Part shown: piece by piece, positions 1-6,835 of the stretch
Numbering within the stretch: the stretch's first letter is position 1
Layout: every line of letters starts with the position of its first letter
DNA from: Promethearchaeota archaeon
GTDB taxonomy: Archaea > Asgardarchaeota > Lokiarchaeia > Sigynarchaeales > SOKP01
Assembly (NCBI GenBank): GCA_030668025.1
Contig: DAOUUT010000018.1
Span: forward strand, 1-23,771
Direction of reading: 5' to 3'
Length of the DNA: 23,771 nucleotides
Position numbers and translations under genes: made by a program
Notes under the pieces: generated by a model
Databases searched by the model: none
What the model was told of the DNA's origin: nothing
The model's input: only the letters and a program-made list of their open reading frames with translations

Positions 1-163
1 ATTATCAATTTTACAAGAATTAGGATGTAATTCTGCTATAACAGAAATTGCTGAATGGAATAGCCCTGCAAAAAATATTTATGATGATTTTAATGCCCCT
101 AAATTGGGAAAGGTTACATTATTTGGAACTAAAATGCCTAAAGTAAAGGTGAGACGCTTTTGA
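1..163 (+). CDS. C-terminal fragment of an unidentified protein (partial, 5' end outside window)
   Basis: An open frame runs from the window edge to a TGA at 161-163 and encodes about 53 residues. The end is basic, finishing in a short run with alternating Lys/Val and two Arg. The TGA overlaps the TTG start of the next gene (160-162), which is a typical translational-coupling arrangement, so the two genes very probably form one operon. I do not recognise the family, and the visible part has no diagnostic motif. Its being coding is supported by the frame staying open up to the overlap and by ordinary residue composition. Confidence 0.6.
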   Translation, partial: LSILQELGCNSAITEIAEWNSPAKNIYDDFNAPKLGKVTLFGTKMPKVKVRRF

Positions 164-1335
164 ATACTTTCGAACAATTTCTTCATGATTCAATTAATCT
201 AAAATTATATTCCGTAAATGCAGAAATTTCAGAAATAAATCCACAATTCAAAACATATAAGAAATGGATAAAAGGATACATAGGTCCCGCTACAGCGGAA
301 TTACATGATATCAAAGAACCAAAACTAAATGCTATAAAAGATGAAAATCGCAACGCAATATTTCCAGAATTTTCAGTCAATTTAAATGGCAAAACCTTTT
401 TTTTAGCTATTAAAGGTTGTGGAGCATATGAAGATATGTACCAAGGAAATTCATTATCACCCATTAATATACGAAATGCTTGTCGCGATTCTACATGCCT
501 TCATCTTGTAGATAAATTAACTACAGGAACAGGTTTTATTATGGGCGAATCATGGATGGGAGAAAGCCCATATGGTTGTCAAGGTTTTATAAATGCCTTT
601 GATGAGTTAGCTTTCTCCAAGTTAGCAAAATTAGATTCCATCAATGGTGCTCACATTTGCCCTGTCATAGGAGTCGTACAATTGCCTCCTGAAATTGAAG
701 AATTGGCTCGTAAGTTCTTTTGGTTTAGTACCTATAAAGATCATTTTTATCAAGAAATTAGACTAATGCCTTCGAACATACGATTGTATTTTGAATCTTC
801 TCGTTTAGTTGCTAATCCTAGTTCTTTCTTTTCGTTATTTAATTTAGATACCGAAAAACTTATTGAAAATTTTGAAATTAACTTTATCAAAAGCGGGATA
901 GCCTTATTGTCTTTATTTTTGAGATCAGCAAAAAAAGAAGGAGATAATATTACAGGGATTATATATCAAGATGTATGGCTAGATAAAGATTGCGTGGTAG
1001 CTCCTGATGGTACAATTCACTTTGCTGATTTAGAAGGATTGATATGGAAAACTGTCTCTCAAGATAAATTCGCAGAAACTCAATCTAAGGAGTGGGAGAA
1101 ATTAGTTTTTGAATTTCTTTTTGCCTTAGTTAAAATAGATTCATATCGCCACCAATTAGAAGGTTCAAAGATGTCTTGGAATAGACAGAGAGAAGAATTA
1201 GCACTTCTCGTCCAACTGGCTATAAATCGAGACAGTTTCGCATATTCAAAAAATCACAATAAAGATTTATTAATTGTATTAGAGGGAGCTGAAGTTCCCT
1301 CAGTAGAAATTCCATTACTTGAAATGGTGAATTAA
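160..1335 (+). CDS. Uncharacterised protein with protein-kinase-like (APH/SelO-like) motifs
   Basis: 391 aa, TTG start overlapping the stop of the preceding gene. Family not recognised. Several motifs suggest a kinase-like fold. Around residues 80-88, FFLAIKGCG looks like the beta-3 lysine strand (K85). Residues 146-153 hold a Glu in a helix that could pair with it. At 269-292 there is an Asp (D271) followed by hydrophobic residues, an Asp-Gly turn, and FADLEG (D290). This resembles the catalytic loop and metal-binding Asp of aminoglycoside-phosphotransferase-like kinases, whose usual pattern is HGD...N...D. The usual His and Asn are not conserved (Gln270; Lys/Asp at the Asn position), so activity is uncertain. 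Part of 125-170 (a Gly/Glu/Ser-rich segment followed by an Asp-Glu-Leu helix) recalls SelO-like pseudokinases. The operon partner downstream is a coiled-coil protein. A signalling or defence role is possible, but nothing here proves it. Confidence 0.6.
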   Translation: MNTFEQFLHDSINLKLYSVNAEISEINPQFKTYKKWIKGYIGPATAELHDIKEPKLNAIKDENRNAIFPEFSVNLNGKTFFLAIKGCGAYEDMYQGNSLSPINIRNACRDSTCLHLVDKLTTGTGFIMGESWMGESPYGCQGFINAFDELAFSKLAKLDSINGAHICPVIGVVQLPPEIEELARKFFWFSTYKDHFYQEIRLMPSNIRLYFESSRLVANPSSFFSLFNLDTEKLIENFEINFIKSGIALLSLFLRSAKKEGDNITGIIYQDVWLDKDCVVAPDGTIHFADLEGLIWKTVSQDKFAETQSKEWEKLVFEFLFALVKIDSYRHQLEGSKMSWNRQREELALLVQLAINRDSFAYSKNHNKDLLIVLEGAEVPSVEIPLLEMVN

Positions 1336-1423
1336 AACGGATTGTAAAAGAGCCTTAGAAATATTAACATCGATTAAAAAAAGGAACGATATTCCTTGTT
1401 CTTCTGATGAGATTTCAAATTTA

Positions 1424-2800
1424 TTGAAATTCTCCTTTATTATCGAATACGGAAAGGAAAGCGCCAATCTACCAACGGAAAGTGAGATAAATACTCTTAA
1501 AATGAATTATGATCGAATAAATAGCGAGATTCATGGACTAAATAAGGAGTTATTATCTATAGAAAGAGAATATGAACATGCTTCTCTAGGTAGTAAGTTA
1601 GCTAGTTATTTACAAATTGGAAAAGGAAAAAAGCTGAAGTCTAAAATTTCTAAATTGAACAATGAGATAAAAAAGATGGATACTCAAGTCAGTATTATTA
1701 AGGATCAAATTTTGAAATTAAATGATCAAAAGCAATCCATTAATCAGGCTGTACGAGTCAATGGAAAAAACGTAGTCTTAACACCTATAGGAGATAATAT
1801 GATTGATGAGATTGAAGCTAGAGAACGTTTTTTATCAAGGGATTTAAACGACTTGATTAATCTTATCGATCAACTTGATGAAGAATTTTCGTCCTTAATT
1901 GATAGAGTGGGCGATATAATGAAAAAGGGAATATTTTCTCCAATTTGGGCAGTTTATTTGTTAAATACTAATTTAGGCGGATTAGAGAAAGCATTTAACT
2001 CGATATCAAAAAGAGAATATACCTATATACAAGCAGAGAAGAGAATGATGACACTTTCTATTAATTTTATGAGAAATGCTCAATTAAGCATACCTGACAC
2101 AAATAGAGAAATCATAAAAATTGAAAGAAACATGCAATATGAATATCGAAAAGATAATCCCGCTCATGACATAAAAGAATCTTTAATCAAATATGCTCTA
2201 AATCAAAAAATTAAAAAAGCCATTTCAATAATAGGAAGATTATTCTCGAACTGGTCTCTTCATCATGGAAGTAAAGTGTTGGGTGATGAATATGTAAAAA
2301 ATTTAATTAAAATCTTTAAGGATCAACCGATAGGCTCTTTAAGAAATGACGAAGTCGTATATGCTTCATTTGTTATCCCCTTTATAGGAGATCTATCAAA
2401 ATTAAAATTTTTTAAGGATTTATTGCGTGATATTCCTGAAGGTTCTAAATTCTTTGCATCGGTTTCAGCTTTATTTCCATGGGATGTTAAGGAAACTTGG
2501 ATGATTTTATTAAGGGCAGAAATGAACATTTTACGAGCTCAAAGTGCCAAGTTTATACCTGAACTAATTGAATATGCTCTCTTATTAGCAATGAATCCTA
2601 AAATCATCAGAGTTGAAAATAGTTTCTCACAAAGCCAATATGATGAATGGACACAATTAATAATCCCAATTGTTCATCTTTTAGCATATACTTTCTTAGA
2701 AAAAGATTTAGAGAAATATGTGAGAAAAAGACCCTTAGCATATATTATATCTCCAAGATATTACCATCATTCTTCCTTACATTATCATGTAATTGGATGA
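1424..2800 (+). CDS. Uncharacterised coiled-coil protein, operon partner of the kinase-like gene
   Basis: 458 aa from the first canonical start in frame (TTG at 1424). No family recognised. Residues about 20-115 are a long charged heptad-rich helix (probable coiled coil). The rest is predicted mainly helical, with a C-terminal region rich in aromatic residues and His. No membrane segment or catalytic motif is evident. The reading frame is open upstream to a TGA at 1328-1330, and those extra 31 codons look like real protein (amphipathic helices, normal composition). The true start may therefore lie near 1331, possibly a non-canonical ATT just after GGTGA, only a few bases past the stop of the previous gene. 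It ends convergently 21 bases from fwdA. Confidence 0.6.
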   Translation: MKFSFIIEYGKESANLPTESEINTLKMNYDRINSEIHGLNKELLSIEREYEHASLGSKLASYLQIGKGKKLKSKISKLNNEIKKMDTQVSIIKDQILKLNDQKQSINQAVRVNGKNVVLTPIGDNMIDEIEARERFLSRDLNDLINLIDQLDEEFSSLIDRVGDIMKKGIFSPIWAVYLLNTNLGGLEKAFNSISKREYTYIQAEKRMMTLSINFMRNAQLSIPDTNREIIKIERNMQYEYRKDNPAHDIKESLIKYALNQKIKKAISIIGRLFSNWSLHHGSKVLGDEYVKNLIKIFKDQPIGSLRNDEVVYASFVIPFIGDLSKLKFFKDLLRDIPEGSKFFASVSALFPWDVKETWMILLRAEMNILRAQSAKFIPELIEYALLLAMNPKIIRVENSFSQSQYDEWTQLIIPIVHLLAYTFLEKDLEKYVRKRPLAYIISPRYYHHSSLHYHVIG

Positions 2801-2821
2801 GACCATAATATTAAGGAAATA

Positions 2822-4483
2822 TTAAATTTTTCTTAGAATTTTGTTATCAATAGTTATATCGTAAGAATCGTAAAAAGTCGAATAGTATTTTTGGTAAAAT
2901 TCTTTTTTTTTTGTTAAAACTAGTTTAGAATCGTCTTTTTCTGCTTTTCCCGAAGCCCAAAATATTTTTCCTGAACTACTCATATTGAATTTCTCTTGGT
3001 TTTTGATAATTTCTCCTGACTTTATCACGAATTCTATGTTTTCAAGTGCTTTTTTTAAAGTTTCAACATCTTTCAAAACATCGACATCGTTTAAGTTCAA
3101 ATTTAAAACATTTAGGTCACCATCAGCACCTAAACCTAAATTTCCTTTAATGCTTCCAATACCTAGCGATTTAGCTGGGCTCGAACGAGTTAAAATTACG
3201 AAATCGTTAAAAGTTAGTACTTTGTCATTACTTATTAAAGAATTTTCTTTTAAAAAGCCAGCATCCATATCCTTCATAAAATTTTCACGAGCTTTGTTGT
3301 TCAACAACCAAGTTGCGATTTCAGGAGCGTTAGTTATATTTGCATAGTTCGGGTAGTTGACTGAGAATTGGATTTGCCACGGGGTAATATTTAACGCTAA
3401 ATCTATAGCGTTTGCCCACAAAATACAATCGGTTCCTTTTTTTTTACTGAATTTTCTTAGAGTTACAAATGAATCTCCCTCTGATTCTACCGATGATCTA
3501 ATTAGTTTATACCCGTTTTCCGAACTTATTAGATTATTTACCAAATGACGGTCGGATGTAATTAACGGATTCAACTCGTCAAACCCTATAAAACCTAAAT
3601 CCATGTCAAAATCGTGGTTCTCGTTGAAAAATTTAATCAATTCTGAGTTATCTCCGTCAGAGTTATAAGCTGAAGCGTGTGCAAGATGGAATATTTGAGA
3701 CCGTTTAATTTCAAGGGAGTTGTTTGCGTTAGGTTTTAAGCCAAGCGATTTGATCTTGTTTAGAATTGATACTAAATTCTCTTTAGAAAGAATAGATTCG
3801 TAACCTTCGATATGGGCGTGAATAGAATGAGGTAAACCTAAATGCTCTATAAATTTAGTGAGATTTTCGTAAACATCCATAGGAGTAAAGTTAAATAATC
3901 TCCCCTTTTCGGTTAGGTTCTTTCTAACTACTTTCCAATTCCAATATTCCGCTTCGAAAGGGTTATAGGCTTTGAAGCCAAATCCTTTAACTTTATTTAA
4001 GAGATCTGACAAAAAAACGGCACCGTTTTCAACCTTTCCCCGCTGAAACTCGAGTTCTAAAGCCCATAAATTACTGGTGTTTAATAAAAATGCTTTATCT
4101 AACACGGGGAATCGCTGTAAATCAAATACCGTCTGTTTTGAAAGGGAAGGGAAAACATTAGCTTCGAGAATAAAGGTATATCCGTTCGAAATGTAACTTT
4201 TAGCAATATTCTCTAAAGTTAAACCTTTCCATATATCTTGGAAATTTTTGTTTTCAGATCCTAACAATCGTGCCCAGTTAACTTGCTGGGAAGCTATATG
4301 AGTGTGCATATCCACTGCCGACGGAACAACTGTTTTTCCTTTAGCATCGATTTCTTTAAGATCGTTTTTGTTAGTAAATTTTTCTACTATTTTTCCATTC
4401 TCAATTAAAATATCTTTTGTTTCTCCTTCAATATTGTTTATGGGGTCAAAAACAAAACCATTTTTTACAAGGAGCTTAGCCAT
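2822..4483 (-). CDS. fwdA: Formylmethanofuran dehydrogenase subunit A-like amidohydrolase (FwdA), altered metal site
   Basis: 553 aa, close to the usual FwdA length. In Fwd, subunit A transfers formate produced by subunit B onto methanofuran at a dinuclear zinc site. Family signatures in order: HxH after the first strand (H60, H62), the would-be carboxylated lysine in a Phe-Lys-Ala-Tyr-Asn-Pro context (K171), a His pair after LPHS (H222/H224), a His in the HLAHA strand (H266/H269), and the segment at 373-390 matching the family's Thr-Asp-His-Pro-Asn motif. In that last motif this protein has Val-Asn-Tyr-Pro-Asn. The Asp that ligates zinc and acts as base (Asp385 in the Methanothermobacter enzyme, from memory) is Asn376, and the next His is Tyr377. 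Codon reading at 3353-3361 confirms AAC and TAC. The start follows GAGGT at 4492-4496 on the minus strand. It is the last gene of the operon. Identity is secure; catalytic competence is doubtful. Confidence 0.87.
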   Translation of the reverse strand: MAKLLVKNGFVFDPINNIEGETKDILIENGKIVEKFTNKNDLKEIDAKGKTVVPSAVDMHTHIASQQVNWARLLGSENKNFQDIWKGLTLENIAKSYISNGYTFILEANVFPSLSKQTVFDLQRFPVLDKAFLLNTSNLWALELEFQRGKVENGAVFLSDLLNKVKGFGFKAYNPFEAEYWNWKVVRKNLTEKGRLFNFTPMDVYENLTKFIEHLGLPHSIHAHIEGYESILSKENLVSILNKIKSLGLKPNANNSLEIKRSQIFHLAHASAYNSDGDNSELIKFFNENHDFDMDLGFIGFDELNPLITSDRHLVNNLISSENGYKLIRSSVESEGDSFVTLRKFSKKKGTDCILWANAIDLALNITPWQIQFSVNYPNYANITNAPEIATWLLNNKARENFMKDMDAGFLKENSLISNDKVLTFNDFVILTRSSPAKSLGIGSIKGNLGLGADGDLNVLNLNLNDVDVLKDVETLKKALENIEFVIKSGEIIKNQEKFNMSSSGKIFWASGKAEKDDSKLVLTKKKEFYQKYYSTFYDSYDITIDNKILRKI

Positions 4484-4484
4484 C

Positions 4485-4862
4485 TTATTCGCTACCTCTG
4501 ATTTTTTGGATAATTTCTTTAAAATTCAGTATTGGCTCGCGTGTCGCTTCTACGCTTACTACTATGTTTTTATAAACAAGTTCATCGTTAAGTATTTCGG
4601 TTAATTGGTTTGACCATATTGAGACTGGCATCGCTATGGTTCCTTCAGGTACGTTATCGTCTTTTTCAATTCTTACTACAATACTCCTTTGATTATTCGA
4701 TATTCTTAAATGTAAGCTTGTAACTAAATTGAGTTTGTCAAAATCTTTTGGATTAATAAATGATATTGCTAAGTTCTCTTCTAAAGATTGTTCGTTTCCA
4801 AAACTATGTTCTTTTACTTGATCGTTGTCAATCTTTCTTATAGTATTTAATAAAAAATCCAT
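4485..4862 (-). CDS. fwdD: Formylmethanofuran dehydrogenase subunit D-like (molybdopterin-dinucleotide-binding domain)
   Basis: 125 aa from the preferred start. In Fwd this small double-psi barrel completes the pterin cofactor site of subunit B. Matching features are the central strand rich in Val/Arg (IVVRIEKDD), the GTIAMP-x-S-IW loop that corresponds to the FwdD Phe/Met-Pro-x-G-x-W loop, and the terminal VEAT-(R)-EPILNFKEII segment. The frame also has an ATG at 4878-4880, but the strong Shine-Dalgarno GGAGGTG (4872-4878, minus strand) lies over that codon and 9 bases before the ATG at 4860-4862. The later ATG is therefore the likelier start, 1 base after the fwdB stop (4864-4866). The next gene, fwdA, begins 1 base after this stop. 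Regulation is presumably shared across the operon. Confidence 0.8.
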   Translation of the reverse strand: MDFLLNTIRKIDNDQVKEHSFGNEQSLEENLAISFINPKDFDKLNLVTSLHLRISNNQRSIVVRIEKDDNVPEGTIAMPVSIWSNQLTEILNDELVYKNIVVSVEATREPILNFKEIIQKIRGSE

Positions 4863-4863
4863 A

Positions 4864-6168
4864 TTATTTAGCACCTCCATTTAATTTCTTGATCAATTGG
4901 TTCAGTAATTCTTCGTCCGAAGGAATACTATTAGGTGGATTTAAGATTTTTTTTAATTCAACTGGTACTTGGTCTATACGATAAGCGAGTCCACTACTTT
5001 CAATTCCTGTTATAGCTGTCGGTAATACTACATCTGCTATACGTGAAGTTGCTGAATTATGGTTATCTATGAGAATAAGGGATTTTTTTGCTAATTTGGT
5101 GCTTAAAGAATGTGGTAGATGTGAGATAGGATCAGTTCCGACGATAATAGAACAATCGAAATTTTCTTTATTAATTTTTGAAATGATTGTGTCTTCTGAT
5201 TTAACCAATTTTTTATTTTCAAATTGTAATTTACCGCTTACTCCGTATGAAGAAAGCGCTACATGATCGAATCCTGCCATATTAAAGTGCCCTCCCAGTA
5301 AAAACAGCGATATTCGGCCTTTCACCTGTCTTGTGTTTATCAATTGTAGCAATTCTAATAATTCTTCTATAAGATCGTAATCTGCGTGAGGTTGTAATAC
5401 ACCCTGTCCAAGAATAATTACGCCGTTTTCAGCACCAGTTAGGTGGAGCAGCAAGCGCTTAAGATCGTTTTTATCTACTCCCGCAACACCTCCAGACGGG
5501 ATGCTATCGGCACTACAACATTCTTCTTTTAACATCTGAATTAATTCAATATCTTTACCGGGTTCAATAATTAGTGCTAGATCTCGCACACCCATTACCC
5601 TAAAAGAGGCGGTTTTTACAGGATCTATAATTACTAGCGTCTTTATTTCTCTGCCAGTCATGCGAAATTTACCTCTGGAAAAAAGAATTTTGTTTAAAAG
5701 GCGAGGAATCGTTTCCGCTGGATTTGCCCCCCATAAAATAATCAAGTCTACTTTGTTAATAATTTCCGTAATCGTTGTTAAATTTATTCCTTGCGATTTA
5801 GCTTTATTTAAAATCTTTCCTTGGCAAATTGAAGCGTTTGAATCGATAAATCCGTTTATTTCTCTTGCTAAATCCATTCCAGCCCTTTGAGCCTCACAAG
5901 TTACGTTTGAAAACCCATAAAGCAATGGAGCGGAAGCATTTTTGATTATTTTAACAGTTTTTGCAAATGCCTCTTCCCATGAAACATTAACCAATTCATC
6001 GTTTTTTCGAATCATCGGACTTGTAATTCTATTTTGAGAGCTAACTTGATCAAATCTTTCCTTTCCTTTTAAACAAGCTCCAATAACTTTATCAATTAAT
6101 AGACCATCGCTCTTAACTATTATGTCATCACATAATAACGAGCAACCAGTACAAGGGTATCTTTTCAT
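4864..6168 (-). CDS. fwdB: Formylmethanofuran dehydrogenase subunit B-like molybdo/tungstopterin protein (FwdB), altered active site
   Basis: 434 aa, the normal length for FwdB, the W/Mo-bis-pterin subunit that reduces CO2 to formate. The N-terminal [4Fe-4S] ligands are present (C6, C9, C13, C32). The metal-ligand cysteine lies in the segment SNASICQG (C115), matching the family's Ser-x-Cys-His-Gly. The pterin-binding ILWGANP and IIVGTDP loops are clear, as is the C-terminal ADVVLPTAITGIE...AYR region. Two positions differ from what I recall as invariant. The His after the metal cysteine (His119 in Methanothermobacter) is Gln116 (CAA at 5821-5823). The GGHFNMAGFD segment (292-301) contains no Arg where the family has one (Arg288). 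A GAGGA ribosome-binding site sits just before the ATG. Substrate or activity may differ from canonical Fwd. Confidence 0.87.
   Translation of the reverse strand: MKRYPCTGCSLLCDDIIVKSDGLLIDKVIGACLKGKERFDQVSSQNRITSPMIRKNDELVNVSWEEAFAKTVKIIKNASAPLLYGFSNVTCEAQRAGMDLAREINGFIDSNASICQGKILNKAKSQGINLTTITEIINKVDLIILWGANPAETIPRLLNKILFSRGKFRMTGREIKTLVIIDPVKTASFRVMGVRDLALIIEPGKDIELIQMLKEECCSADSIPSGGVAGVDKNDLKRLLLHLTGAENGVIILGQGVLQPHADYDLIEELLELLQLINTRQVKGRISLFLLGGHFNMAGFDHVALSSYGVSGKLQFENKKLVKSEDTIISKINKENFDCSIIVGTDPISHLPHSLSTKLAKKSLILIDNHNSATSRIADVVLPTAITGIESSGLAYRIDQVPVELKKILNPPNSIPSDEELLNQLIKKLNGGAK
4872..4878 (-). promoter_or_regulatory. Shine-Dalgarno site deciding the fwdD start
   Basis: GGAGGTG on the minus strand lies inside the last codons of fwdB, 9 bases before ATG 4860-4862. 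It overlaps the alternative upstream ATG (4878-4880), which argues against that ATG. The arrangement implies coupled translation of fwdB and fwdD. Confidence 0.65.
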
Positions 6169-6205
6169 AATAAAATCCTCAATAATTTTTTATAAATTTA
6201 AATCG

Positions 6206-6670
6206 CTATACATATTCAATTTTAATCGCTTCGCGAGGACAGTAAGTTTCACATACGTGGCATTCTCTTTCTCGCCCCTCCGAGTCCAACCTTCGACAAT
6301 GTTCAAGGTTTAATAATTCACATTTTCCTCCTATCACTTGAAAGAGCTGGTGTTTCTCAGGGGGATATTCCGGAGCTTTACCGCTTAAACTAGGTGGACA
6401 ATATCTTGCGTTTACAGGACATACGGTCACACAAATTCCACACCCATCGCAAAGGTCTTCGTCTACATTTATTCTCAGTTCTTTTTGTTGCCCTTCTTCG
6501 GAACCAAGCATTTCTTTTAATTTATCGTATTGCTTTTTATATTTTGGTTTTAAAAGGGGAGGACAATCGTCCACCTTAACTTTACCCTGCAATAAATCTA
6601 AACTGAAAGCCATGCAAGTGGTCCCGCATTCTTTACAATTAGTTTTAGGCAAAAACTTGTACAATTCCAT
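6206..6670 (-). CDS. Multi-cluster Fe-S protein (PF04060-like domain plus ferredoxin) heading the fwd operon
   Basis: 154 aa, soluble, 14 cysteines. Residues 1-40 match the Fe-S domain found at the front of CODH/ACS gamma-type subunits: a LPKTNC-x2-CG-x2-C pattern (C12, C15, C19) with a fourth Cys at C36. Residues 68-154 are a ferredoxin-like domain. C74, C77, C80 and C84-Pro give one complete motif. C137, C140 and C144-Pro give a second with its first Cys displaced (C117 or C125 may serve). Up to three [4Fe-4S] clusters are possible. It lies 37 bases upstream of fwdB on the same strand, so it is probably the electron-delivering subunit for the Fwd-like complex; that role is inferred. No FwdC, FwdF or FwdG homologue is in the window. 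The best GGTGA match is 24 bases before the ATG, so the start could lie slightly upstream. Confidence 0.75.
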   Translation of the reverse strand: MELYKFLPKTNCKECGTTCMAFSLDLLQGKVKVDDCPPLLKPKYKKQYDKLKEMLGSEEGQQKELRINVDEDLCDGCGICVTVCPVNARYCPPSLSGKAPEYPPEKHQLFQVIGGKCELLNLEHCRRLDSEGRERECHVCETYCPREAIKIEYV

Positions 6671-6772
6671 GAAATTTTGAATTGGTATGTTAATTCACCT
6701 TAGAATTATTAATAATTTAGAGTCTCACGATTAATTAATATTTAAACTTATTAATTTCTTTAGATTATTGAA

Positions 6773-6780
6773 TATAAATA
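6773..6780 (+). promoter_or_regulatory. Putative TATA box for the MttB-family gene
   Basis: TATAAATA sits 55 bases before the ATG at 6836, in the divergent intergenic space between the fwd operon and this gene. It matches the archaeal TATA consensus. A TATA-like TTTAAATATT on the opposite strand around 6738-6746 could serve the fwd operon. Confidence 0.45.
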
Positions 6781-6835
6781 GTGCAATCTCATACATAATT
6801 TAAAGTAGAAAAAATCAACAAGAGATTATTGTATA

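Noticed and set aside
2985..3548. Two plus-strand open frames opposite fwdA
   Set aside because: They are rich in Phe and Ser, which is the reverse-strand image of the fwdA coding sequence. fwdA has clear family motifs throughout.
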